8,164 nt of DNA from the NCBI GenBank assembly GCA_018224505.1, contig JAGTVD010000085.1, positions 1 to 8,164 on the forward strand. Direction: 5' to 3'. This DNA is from Desulfatitalea sp. (lineage in GTDB: Bacteria > Desulfobacterota > Desulfobacteria > Desulfobacterales > Desulfosarcinaceae). Position numbers and translations under genes: made by a program. Positions within the stretch are counted from its first letter, which is position 1. Every line of letters starts with the position of its first letter. The notes below the pieces were generated by a model that worked only from the letters and a program-made list of their open reading frames with translations, was not told the DNA's origin and ran no database searches. This document shows, piece after piece, positions 1 to 6,255 of this stretch.

Positions 1-155
1 GCATATGGAAACGACTTCTGGGCCTCGGTCCACCCCCATGCATCCGGAATCCCCTTGCTGATGACACTCCACGCATACAGCACGCCCAAGGCCAGATTAA
101 TGCCCATGCCGCAAAAGGTTACGAGCCAACCTTTCGCCAATGGGTTCTTCACCAT
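1..155 (-). CDS. OFA-family MFS transporter, N-terminal fragment (cut by window edge)
   Basis: The first 51 residues of a major facilitator superfamily carrier. It begins MVKNPLAKGWLVTF and continues into a first membrane helix with the motif NLALGVLYAWSV (about residues 20-31), followed by GWTEAQKSFPY (residues 41-51). The pairing of a Leu/Gly-rich first helix ending in LYAWSV with a GW-x-x-x-Q-x-S-x-PY segment is typical of the oxalate/formate antiporter (OFA) group, whose members carry oxalate, formate, lactate or other small carboxylates across the inner membrane. The start is the ATG at 155, supported by an AAAGGAGA ribosome site at 161-168 with a 5-base spacer. About seven-eighths of the protein lies outside the window, so the substrate cannot be assigned. 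It may belong to the same leftward unit as the genes at 363-902. Confidence 0.85.
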   Translation of the reverse strand, partial: MVKNPLAKGWLVTFCGMGINLALGVLYAWSVISKGIPDAWGWTEAQKSFPY

Positions 156-160
156 ACAGA

Positions 161-168
161 TCTCCTTT
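161..168 (-). promoter_or_regulatory. Ribosome binding site of the MFS transporter
   Basis: AAAGGAGA read on the minus strand, 5 bases before the ATG at 155. It is a strong Shine-Dalgarno match and fixes the start of the transporter. Confidence 0.8.
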
Positions 169-362
169 CGGTCAATAGAAACGGCAGCGCCGATGCCTGC
201 CGTCTGATGATACCCGGGCCCATCGATGGCACACCAACGGGGGCGCGGATAATCCATGCAACTTCCCACCAGATGAACTCCGGGGGAAGGGACCCGCATA
301 TGTACCTCATCTTTACAATCGAAAAAAGAAAAGATTGACGATGCCGCTCAAATTTCGAACTG

Positions 363-609
363 TTAAAAGCGGTTCTCCTTTGAAAAAGACGGGCATGCCG
401 GATCGCAGCGGTTCATGTCGGTCAGATCCCCCATCACTTTCCGGGTCTCCATCTGGTAGTGGACATTGTTGCTGTCGTCAAGGACTTGAAAACAGCGGGA
501 GTCAAACGAATAAAGCGCATCCCGATTCCGGAAAATCGCGTTGCGCCTTCACTTTTTCCGCATCGTAGCACCCGCGCGGAACCCGTACGACATCCCTGCC
601 TGTGATCAA
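363..609 (-). pseudogene. Small ORF of unknown function, apparently broken by a single-base frameshift
   Basis: Two coding-like segments sit in adjacent minus-strand frames. The upstream one could start at TTG 609, overlapping the TGA of the preceding gene, and reads ...RGCYDAEKVKAQRDF. The downstream one is open from 548 to the TAA at 363. It reads NRDALYSFDSRCFQVLDD, then a Met-rich stretch, and ends with NRCDPACPSFSKENRF. Removing one base near the run of four T (532-535) joins them into an 81-residue protein without internal stops. The downstream segment has no ATG, GTG or TTG before residue METRKV, so it cannot easily be translated alone. I recognise no family; the visible features are a CDPAC pair near the end and acidic/aromatic patches. 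Alternatives are a sequencing error in the homopolymer, a programmed +1 shift, or UGA readthrough at 549-551 from an ATG at 593. Coding status is uncertain. Confidence 0.4.
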
Positions 610-902
610 TCCCCGTCGATTAAGGCTTGCGTCAACTTCTTTCGCAGTGTTTCCAGACGTTTGGAATTAAACGCTTTTCGACTTTCCTCAATCTCTTCGA
701 TGGCCTCCCGGATCACCTTTTCCATTTTCAGCTCCCTTGGCCGTTTGGGACACATTTCCAGAAGGGGCAAAAGGTTGCGCTCATCCACCACCCGCCCCTC
801 TAAAATGGAGGTCACCAGGCAGCAATGCATGTCGATACCTTGCTGTAAATCCTTCACACTGACATTCAGGGCATTGATCAAATCCTTTTTTTCGATTCCC
901 AT
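606..902 (-). CDS. Conserved-looking hypothetical protein, 98 aa, helical and charged
   Basis: Soluble protein with no signal peptide or membrane segment. It begins MGIEKKDLINALNVSVKDLQ and has a short hydrophobic stretch with a Cys pair (DMHCCLVTSILEG, about residues 23-35). It then runs into a highly charged, Lys/Glu-rich half (PRELKMEKVIREAIEEIEES, about 54-73) that should form long amphipathic helices, possibly a coiled coil. I do not recognise the family. Three in-frame starts exist: TTG 950, ATG 920 and ATG 902. The last is chosen because AGGAGA at 912-917 stands 9 bases before it, while the other two have no ribosome site. It is the first gene of the leftward unit, about 130 bases below the promoter at 1042-1071. 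Its TGA overlaps a possible TTG start of the next small ORF. Confidence 0.6.
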   Translation of the reverse strand: MGIEKKDLINALNVSVKDLQQGIDMHCCLVTSILEGRVVDERNLLPLLEMCPKRPRELKMEKVIREAIEEIEESRKAFNSKRLETLRKKLTQALIDGD

Positions 903-911
903 TGCAGCGGA

Positions 912-917
912 TCTCCT
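912..917 (-). promoter_or_regulatory. Ribosome binding site deciding the start of the 98-aa hypothetical protein
   Basis: AGGAGA on the minus strand, 9 bases before ATG 902. It lies inside the longer reading frame that would begin at 950 or 920, which argues for the shorter product. Confidence 0.6.
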
Positions 918-1041
918 CATTTTTTTAAAGTCGTTCTCACCCCACCCCAAGAGTGACCATGAAACAGCTACGCAGCCGAAATGGAATATGATAATTCTAC
1001 CGGCTCTTATAATTTGTATCCTATATCCGTGTTAGATCCTT

Positions 1042-1071
1042 CTAATACTTTCCATCCCAATCCAATGTCAA
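1042..1071 (-). promoter_or_regulatory. Sigma70-type promoter for the leftward unit
   Basis: On the minus strand, a perfect -35 box TTGACA (1066-1071), an 18-base spacer, and a -10 box TATTAG (1042-1047; four of six consensus bases). Transcription would start near 1035, giving a leader of about 130 bases before the 98-aa gene. It stands in an AT-rich stretch. Position and box quality support it; nothing visible suggests its regulator. Confidence 0.55.
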
Positions 1072-1359
1072 GCACTTTTTTTAACAATGAGGGCTATCGC
1101 AAAAAACGCGGCATCACCGCTAACATACCAGGATTTTAGGCTGATTTGTACGATCAGAGGTCGTAACAGCAGACGAGGAATATCGGGTTTGGAAAAAAGA
1201 TCCATCTTTCAGAATTGGAAAACTGGCTTTCAGCAACCGATTGATGATAAACTGACTACAATACAAGTCACGGCTGCAAATCTTGGCACGAACCCACCCC
1301 ATCGTTGCCGCGCCGGCGGCATCCCAGCCGGACGCAAGAACAGCAAACGCCATGCGCAC

Positions 1360-1365
1360 AGGAGG
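1360..1365 (+). promoter_or_regulatory. Ribosome binding site of the hydrolase-OsmC gene
   Basis: A perfect AGGAGG, 4 bases before ATG 1370. It excludes the upstream in-frame ATG at 1283, which would add 29 residues that do not belong to the hydrolase fold. Confidence 0.85.
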
Positions 1366-1369
1366 TAGC

Positions 1370-2590
1370 ATGAATTTCAAACAACTGCACTTCACCAACC
1401 GGAACGGGCACAACCTGGCGGCCCAGCTTGATCTGCCCGTTGACGGCAAACCCCATGCCTATGCCATCTTTGCGCACTGTTTCACCTGCACCAAAAATCT
1501 GAAAGCCGTGGCCGACATCAACCGCTCTTTGACCCGTGAAGGGATTGCCGTTCTGCGGTTTGATTTCACCGGACTGGGTCAGAGCGAAGGCGATTTTGCA
1601 GACACCAATTTCACCACCAATGTCAGCGACCTCATCGACGCTGCCGGCTACCTGTCGGAAAATTATGAAGCGCCGCAGGTATTGATCGGTCACTCCCTGG
1701 GTGGCGCAGCCGTGCTCCAGGCGGCGGCCGACCTTCCGTCGGCCAGGGCGGTGGCCGTGATCGGGGCCCCGGCCAGAACCGATCATGTGCTCAAGCATTT
1801 TTCGGATGCCAGCAAAGAAATTGAAGCTCGCGGAGAGGCTGAAGTCCGTTTGGATGGACGGCCCTTTCGCATCAAAAAGCAGTTTCTTGAAAATTTGCGC
1901 GCCGATCACATGACCGACACCCTTAAGAACCTGAAACGGGCACTGCTGATTCTCCATTCGCCGGTGGATAATATCGTGGGGATCGAGAATGCGGCTGAAC
2001 TGTTTAAAAATGCCAAACACCCCAAAAGCTTCGTCTCTTTGGACACCGCGGATCATCTGTTGACCGATCCGGCCGATTCCCGCTATGCTGGCACCATCAT
2101 TGCCGCCTGGTCACACAGGTATACGCGAGCCGCCAAGGCGGATGAAACCCGGGCATCATCGGATCAAAACCCCGTGTCCGTGCGCATCGGCAAATCCGGA
2201 TATACGACCGAGATCATCGCCAACGGACACAGCCTGGTGGCCGATGAACCACAATCCGCCGGCGGAGAAAACATGGGCCCCTCCCCTTATGATTACCTGG
2301 TGGCCGGGCTGGGCGCCTGCAAGGCCATGACGCTGCGGATGTATGCGGACCGGAAGAAATGGTCCCTGGATGCGGTACGGATCGGCCTGACGCATGGAAA
2401 AATCCATGCCGATGATTGCCGGGCGTGTGAAACCCGGAAAGGATACCTGGATGAAATCCAGTGCGCTATCCGCCTGGAGGGCGATTTAGACACCGACCAG
2501 CGACAGCGGCTGCTGGAAATCGCCGATCGCTGCCCGGTGCATCGAACCCTGAAAGGTGAAATCCATATCAAAACGACAACCGACGAATAA
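1370..2590 (+). CDS. Bifunctional alpha/beta hydrolase - OsmC family fusion protein
   Basis: A 406-residue cytoplasmic two-domain protein. Residues 1-255 form an alpha/beta hydrolase: oxyanion region FAHCFTCTKN (35-43), nucleophile elbow GHSLGG with Ser109, acid Asp200 in HSPVDN, and catalytic His229 in TADHLL. Residues 265-402 form an OsmC/Ohr-like domain: GGENMGPSPYDYLVAGLGAC (299-318 region) with the first active-site Cys317, and the second Cys388 in DRCPVHRTL. OsmC proteins use this Cys pair to reduce organic hydroperoxides. The hydrolase partner probably cleaves an ester or thioester, but its substrate is unknown. Hydrolase-OsmC fusions of this kind are known from genome annotation. All five expected active-site residues are present, so both halves should be active. 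It opens the operon and ends 21 bases before the first permease gene, which links it to osmoprotectant uptake and a stress role (inference). Confidence 0.9.
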   Translation: MNFKQLHFTNRNGHNLAAQLDLPVDGKPHAYAIFAHCFTCTKNLKAVADINRSLTREGIAVLRFDFTGLGQSEGDFADTNFTTNVSDLIDAAGYLSENYEAPQVLIGHSLGGAAVLQAAADLPSARAVAVIGAPARTDHVLKHFSDASKEIEARGEAEVRLDGRPFRIKKQFLENLRADHMTDTLKNLKRALLILHSPVDNIVGIENAAELFKNAKHPKSFVSLDTADHLLTDPADSRYAGTIIAAWSHRYTRAAKADETRASSDQNPVSVRIGKSGYTTEIIANGHSLVADEPQSAGGENMGPSPYDYLVAGLGACKAMTLRMYADRKKWSLDAVRIGLTHGKIHADDCRACETRKGYLDEIQCAIRLEGDLDTDQRQRLLEIADRCPVHRTLKGEIHIKTTTDE

Positions 2591-2611
2591 ACACAACTGC
2601 AACGGGGAAAA

Positions 2612-3283
2612 ATGAACTTTGCCGGTTTCATTTGTGACAACACCGGTCTTGTCCTTGAGTACACCGCCAATCATGTATCACTGGTCATAGGGGTGCTTTT
2701 GCTTTCTCTGGCGCTGTGGATCACGACGGGGCTGCTGATCAGCCGCCATGCGCGATTGGCGGGCGCCGTTATCGGGCTGGGCAATGTTGTCTTCTGCATT
2801 CCAAGCATATCCCTGTTCGGCCTTTTCATGAGCGTGCCCGGCCTGGGCCTGGGGCGCAGAACGGCCACAGTGGTACTGGTTCTGTATGCCATGATGCCGT
2901 TGATCCGCAGCGTGCACGCGGGCATCCGCTCCGTGGACGCTGCCGTGGTCAACGCCGGTAAAGGCATGGGCATGACGAACCTGCAACTGCTACTCAAAAT
3001 CCAGGTACCCATGGCATGGCCGGCCGTTTTTGCCGGCATCCGGGTAACGGTGGTGCTGATCACCGGCATTGCGACCATGGCGACATTTATCGGGGAACGC
3101 AACCTGGGGCGTCTGATCCACCAGGGCATCACCCGGGGGGATGCCGATATGATCGTTGCCGGGGCCCTCATCGTATCCCTGATCGCCCTTTTGCTCGACT
3201 ATTTGATGGGACGCGTTGAAAGAATCATCATCTCGCCCGGCTTACGTTATCAAAGCCTGGAGCCATACCGGGGCAGCGCATGA
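2612..3283 (+). CDS. Osmoprotectant ABC transporter permease (YehW/OpuCB type), first subunit
   Basis: A 223-residue inner-membrane protein with about five or six hydrophobic helices (roughly 22-43, 49-73, 83-100, 140-160, 180-199). The cytoplasmic EAA loop that docks on the ATPase is seen at about 110-143, with AGKGMGMTNLQLLLKIQVP and AGIR. Its first acidic residue is replaced (NAGKG rather than DAARG), unlike the second permease of this operon. The pattern SISLFGLFMSVPGLGLG matches betaine/choline-class permeases such as YehW, YehY and OpuCB. The weak ribosome site GGGGA (2604-2608) is 3 bases from ATG 2612. Its TGA overlaps the ATPase start as ATGA (3280-3283), implying translational coupling. 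It should pair with the permease at 4248-4922 as a heterodimer. Confidence 0.88.
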   Translation: MNFAGFICDNTGLVLEYTANHVSLVIGVLLLSLALWITTGLLISRHARLAGAVIGLGNVVFCIPSISLFGLFMSVPGLGLGRRTATVVLVLYAMMPLIRSVHAGIRSVDAAVVNAGKGMGMTNLQLLLKIQVPMAWPAVFAGIRVTVVLITGIATMATFIGERNLGRLIHQGITRGDADMIVAGALIVSLIALLLDYLMGRVERIIISPGLRYQSLEPYRGSA

Positions 3284-4251
3284 TCCATTTTGACCAGGTC
3301 AGCAAAACCTTTGCCGCCAGCCAGCGCCCGGCTGTCGACCGGATCACCTTGCACGTAAAGCAGGGCAATATCTGTGTTTTCGTGGGCCCTTCGGGCTGCG
3401 GCAAAACCACCATCCTGCGGATGATCAACCGCCTGGTAACGCCGGACGGCGGCACGATCACCATTGACGGCCGCAGCATCATGCAGATGGACCCGCCGGC
3501 GCTGCGCCGAACCATCGGGTATGTCATTCAGCAGGTCGGATTGCTGCCCCACCGCACCATTGCACAAAACATCGCCCTGGTACCGGAACTGCTGAAATGG
3601 CCCCGGGACAAAACCGAAAAGCGGGTTCTGGAGCTGATTGAAATGATGGGGCTGGACCCTTCCGAGGTAGGTCACAAATATCCCCATCAATTGAGCGGCG
3701 GGCAGGCGCAGCGGGTCGGCGTGGCCCGGGCACTGGCGGCCGACCCGCCCATCATGCTGATGGACGAGCCGTTCGCCGCGGTGGACCCCATCGTGAGACT
3801 GCGCCTCCAGGACGAATTTCTGCGTTTGCAGCAAACCGTCCAGAAAACGATCTGCTTCGTCACCCACGATATCAACGAAGCGATTAAGCTGGGCGACTAC
3901 CTGGTCGTATTAAAAGAGGGGCGCCTGGTGCAGACCGGCACGCCCATCGAAATATTGACCCAACCGGAAGACGATTTCGTCCTGAGCCTTCTGGGCGACG
4001 ATCGGGGCGTCAAGATACTCGACCTGACCCGCGCCGAGACGCTGATGGAGCCTTTTGAAAACCGCCTCGGGCCAATAAAATCAAACGGCCACCGTGTCCA
4101 GTCCATCGACCCGGTAAAAATCGCCCTGGAAATGATGATGCAAAAAAACACCGACGAAATCCTTGTTTGCAAGGGGACACGGCCGGTCGGTATCCTGCGG
4201 TGGCCGGCGATCAAAACGCACGTCAACCGGATCAGTGGCGGCACAGTATGA
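3280..4251 (+). CDS. Osmoprotectant ABC transporter ATP-binding subunit (YehX/OpuCA type)
   Basis: A 323-residue cytoplasmic ATPase that drives import through the two flanking permeases. All nucleotide-binding motifs are intact: Walker A GPSGCGKTT (36-44), Q-loop around Gln84-85, signature LSGGQ (138-142), Walker B IMLMDEP (158-164), D-loop AAVDP (166-170) and switch His196 in FVTHD. The sequence LSGGQAQRVGVARALAADP is typical of the quaternary-amine uptake class. The C-terminal tail (about 245-318) contains one CBS-like unit, RVQSIDPVKIALEMMMQ followed by PVGILRWPAI (about 272-311). OpuCA/ProV-class subunits usually end in two CBS modules that sense ionic strength or nucleotides, so here that module is short and degenerate, as in the E. 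coli YehX type from memory. ATGA overlaps on both sides (3280-3283 and 4248-4251) make it the middle of a coupled trio. Confidence 0.93.
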   Translation: MIHFDQVSKTFAASQRPAVDRITLHVKQGNICVFVGPSGCGKTTILRMINRLVTPDGGTITIDGRSIMQMDPPALRRTIGYVIQQVGLLPHRTIAQNIALVPELLKWPRDKTEKRVLELIEMMGLDPSEVGHKYPHQLSGGQAQRVGVARALAADPPIMLMDEPFAAVDPIVRLRLQDEFLRLQQTVQKTICFVTHDINEAIKLGDYLVVLKEGRLVQTGTPIEILTQPEDDFVLSLLGDDRGVKILDLTRAETLMEPFENRLGPIKSNGHRVQSIDPVKIALEMMMQKNTDEILVCKGTRPVGILRWPAIKTHVNRISGGTV

Positions 4252-4922
4252 ATTTTGACATGGACCTGTTTTCACAGGCGCTGCTGCAACGCGCACCCGG
4301 CCACATTGCCGAGCACCTGCAGCTGGTCATAATCCCGCTCGTCCTGGCCATCCTGATCGCCATGCCGGCGGGAATTCTCCTGACCCGGCCGGCTTACCGC
4401 CACCACGGCCGGCGGGTCATGTCGGTGTTCAATGCCGGACAGACCATACCGCCCCTGGCAGTGATCGCCCTTTTCTTCCCCCTCCTGGGCCTGGGGTACG
4501 GGCCGGCCATTCTGGCCCTGACCATCTATGCCCTCCTGCCCATTGCCAGAAATACCGTTGCCGCCATCTCCGCCGTGCCCGCGGAGGTGAAGGACGCGGC
4601 CCGGGGAATGGGCATGACCCCGAAGGAAATTCTTTTTCGGGTGGAGCTGCCCCTCAGCGTGCCCACCATAATGAGCGGTGTCAAAACAGCGGCCATCCTG
4701 ACCGTCAGCACGGCCGTTCTGGCGGCCCTGGTCGGCGGCAAGGGAATGGGCGCGATTATTTTCGCAGGGATCAATTTTTTCCGTTTCGAGCTCGTTCTTG
4801 CCGGCACGATTTACATCGGACTCATGGCCATCGTGCTGGAACGCGCGCTGTCGCTGCTTGAGGGGCTGCTGACGCCAGCCCACCTGAAAAACAGGCACGG
4901 CGCACACAGACGAGCCGCTTGA
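4248..4922 (+). CDS. Osmoprotectant ABC transporter permease (YehY/OpuCD type), second subunit
   Basis: A 224-residue inner-membrane permease. Hydrophobic helices lie at about 24-46, 57-80, 84-108, 145-165 and 180-203. The EAA loop is canonical: DAARGMGMTPKEILFRVELP (116-135) followed by SVPTIMSGVK. The segment FNAGQTIPPLAVIALFFPLLG matches the 'IPSLALLALLIPLLGIG' region of OpuCB/OpuCD permeases. The start at ATG 4248 overlaps the ATPase stop (ATGA, 4248-4251). An upstream in-frame ATG at 4167 would lie inside the ATPase gene and add 27 non-membrane residues, so it is rejected. The tail is basic and His-rich (HLKNRHGAHRRAA), consistent with a cytoplasmic end. The binding-protein gene follows after 63 bases. 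It is similar in length to the other permease but clearly diverged from it. Confidence 0.9.
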   Translation: MNFDMDLFSQALLQRAPGHIAEHLQLVIIPLVLAILIAMPAGILLTRPAYRHHGRRVMSVFNAGQTIPPLAVIALFFPLLGLGYGPAILALTIYALLPIARNTVAAISAVPAEVKDAARGMGMTPKEILFRVELPLSVPTIMSGVKTAAILTVSTAVLAALVGGKGMGAIIFAGINFFRFELVLAGTIYIGLMAIVLERALSLLEGLLTPAHLKNRHGAHRRAA

Positions 4923-4972
4923 ATCACTTCTCGGATGGCAACGATGGCGCCAGAAGCTTTAAGGATTTGCCG

Positions 4973-4980
4973 AAAAGGAG
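4973..4980 (+). promoter_or_regulatory. Ribosome binding site of the substrate-binding lipoprotein
   Basis: AAAAGGAG, 5 bases before ATG 4986. It sets the start directly before the Lys-containing signal peptide and excludes the upstream in-frame ATG at 4935. Confidence 0.8.
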
Positions 4981-4985
4981 CATCC

Positions 4986-5942
4986 ATGAAAAACCTGCAT
5001 CCAAGCATCTTCACCCTCCTGCTGCTGTTCTTTTTGACCGTTTCCGGTTGCGGCAACGCCGGGAAAACCGCCGACGATCAAGGCCACCTCAAGCTGGCAT
5101 CGGCCGCCGAATGGACCGAACGATCCGATGGCCTGCGCGGTTTCCAGGAACACTACGGTTTTGAGTTCCCGGAGATTGCGGTTGTCGATTTGGGCCTCGC
5201 CTACCAGGCGGTCGGCACCGGCCTGGCCCACGTCGGCGTAGGCGATGCCACCGAAGGCCGCATCGCCCGCTACGACCTGGTGGTGCTGGCCGATGACCGG
5301 GGCTTTTTCCCCGCCTACAATCCCGCACCGGTGGCGCGCGCGGAAATACTGGAAACATACCCTGAACTGATCGGGATCATGAAGGAACTGTCATCCCGAT
5401 TGGATCTCGCAACACTGGTGCAGCTCAACAAGCAGGTTTCCATCGACAAAACTATGCCGCAGCAAGTGGCCAGGGACTATCTACTGGCGCAGGGATTGAT
5501 CCGGCAGGAACCGCAGTCGTCCGGCACAACCCGGGAACCGCCCGTCGTCGTTGGCGGGAAGACCTTTACGGAGGCACTGACCCTGGGCTACCTGACCCGA
5601 TACCTGCTGGAAGACAGAGGCTTCAAAGTCATCGATGAAATCGGCCTGGGCGAGGTGGCGGTCATCACCCCCGCCCTTTTTGCCGGTCGCATCGACATCT
5701 ACTGGGAATACACCGGCACCGGGCTGATGAATGTCATGGGACACGACGGTGTGGTGTCCGATCCAGAAAAATGCTGGCAACTGGTACGCGACTGGTACCG
5801 GGAAAACCACAATGTGGTCTGGCTGGATTATGCGCCGGCCAACAACACGTTTGTCATTTTCACTTCCCGGGAGCTCCATGAAAAACACGGCTGGCGCACC
5901 ATCTCGGATTTGGCTGCGCATGTGAACCGAAAGCCGCAGTAA
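4986..5942 (+). CDS. Osmoprotectant-binding lipoprotein with circularly permuted (swapped) domain order
   Basis: A 318-residue exported binding protein of the YehZ/OsmX/OpuCC glycine betaine family, partner of the preceding importer. It has a lipoprotein signal (hydrophobic 8-20; lipobox VSGC, acylated Cys22), then a linker to residue 34. Residues 35-172 match what is normally the C-terminal half: LKLASAAEWTERSDGL, DATEGRIARYDLVVLADD, RGFFPAYNPAPVAR, and QVARDYLLAQGLI. After a Pro/Ser/Thr linker (173-186), residues 187-314 match the normal N-terminal half: VVVGGKTFTEALTLGYL, GRIDIYWEYTGTG, WLDYAPANNTF and TISDLAAHV. In E. coli YehZ, recalled from memory, the order is the opposite. Both termini fall at the domain boundary and all recognisable blocks occur once, so this looks like a circular permutation and not a truncated duplicate. 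The ligand is probably glycine betaine, choline or a similar quaternary amine. Confidence 0.9.
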   Translation: MKNLHPSIFTLLLLFFLTVSGCGNAGKTADDQGHLKLASAAEWTERSDGLRGFQEHYGFEFPEIAVVDLGLAYQAVGTGLAHVGVGDATEGRIARYDLVVLADDRGFFPAYNPAPVARAEILETYPELIGIMKELSSRLDLATLVQLNKQVSIDKTMPQQVARDYLLAQGLIRQEPQSSGTTREPPVVVGGKTFTEALTLGYLTRYLLEDRGFKVIDEIGLGEVAVITPALFAGRIDIYWEYTGTGLMNVMGHDGVVSDPEKCWQLVRDWYRENHNVVWLDYAPANNTFVIFTSRELHEKHGWRTISDLAAHVNRKPQ

Positions 5943-6182
5943 AAGTCTCGAATGTGGGCGACGCTCCTTGTCCCTCTGACGCTGAATATCAGGAACATCG
6001 CCATCGGGTCCAGGGGCAAGGTCTACGTCACCATATCCGTGTCCATCCAGAAATAGGCCAATTCGGGTGGATAACCGGTCGTTCGCAAAAACATCCTGCG
6101 TCACTGCTCTATCTTCTTTGACCGCACCGGGCAAGAGCCGGTCGCGGCCAACGGCTTTTCTGTACCAGAAACCAAAATAAAA

Positions 6183-6211
6183 TTGACATCTGCCATACGG
6201 TTGCATAGACT
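6183..6211 (+). promoter_or_regulatory. Sigma70-type promoter for the HTH-kinase pair
   Basis: A perfect -35 box TTGACA (6183-6188), an ideal 17-base spacer and a -10 box TAGACT (6206-6211; four of six consensus bases). The predicted start point near 6218 falls inside the TCAAC repeat, leaving a leader of about 155 bases before ATG 6374. A palindrome at 6157-6171, 11 bases upstream of the -35 box, could be an activator site. Confidence 0.6.
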
Positions 6212-6255
6212 CAACTCAACTCAACTCAACTCAACTGAACTCAACTGAACTGAAC
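6211..6255 (+). repeat. Pentanucleotide tandem repeat, nine units of T(C/G)AAC
   Basis: Five uninterrupted TCAAC units (6211-6235), then TGAAC, TCAAC, TGAAC, TGAAC: 45 bases in perfect 5-base register, varying only C/G at the second position. It starts at the last base of the predicted -10 box and covers the expected transcription start. Such short-unit arrays can change copy number by polymerase slippage. Here, a change would alter the promoter-proximal leader, not a reading frame of a recognised protein. Confidence 0.9.

Larger units (their letters stand above)
903..1369. other. Divergent intergenic region, no convincing gene
   Basis: This 467-base spacer separates the leftward unit from the rightward five-gene operon, so it should hold both promoters. 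The leftward one is clear (1042-1071). For the rightward operon I see no convincing promoter: TTGATG at 1241 and TACAAG at 1262 are only 15 bases apart. The stretch around 960-1080 is noticeably AT-rich. A short inverted repeat, TACGA-7-TCGTA, lies at 1149-1165 and could be an operator or chance. A 93-codon open frame at 1087-1368 has no ribosome site and unprotein-like composition, so I do not call it. Confidence 0.6.

Noticed and set aside
264..278. Sigma54-like GG/GC element on the minus strand upstream of the MFS gene (TGGTGGGAAGTTGCA)
   Set aside because: The GG and GC pairs are separated by 9 rather than the required 10 bases, and the -24 box is poor.
541..1035. 164-codon plus-strand frame covering the 98-aa hypothetical gene
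   Set aside because: Ser/Arg/Phe-rich text with no domain and no ribosome site. The minus-strand frame has a ribosome site, a promoter and protein-like composition, so it is preferred, though neither has a recognised family.
1241..1267. TTGATG / TACAAG promoter for the rightward operon
   Set aside because: The spacer is only 15 bases and both boxes are imperfect; not enough to call.
1268..2056. 262-codon open frame on the minus strand
   Set aside because: Antisense to the hydrolase-OsmC gene, which has a perfect ribosome site and complete active-site motifs.
6118..6145. GC-rich inverted repeat (GACCG...CGGTC) as a terminator of the transporter operon
   Set aside because: Only 5 base pairs with a long loop and no following T run.
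5481..6206. 241-codon open frame on the minus strand
   Set aside because: Most of it is antisense to the well-supported binding-protein gene. Its composition (rich in Arg, Gly, Asp, His) and lack of a ribosome site mark it as a shadow frame of GC-rich DNA.
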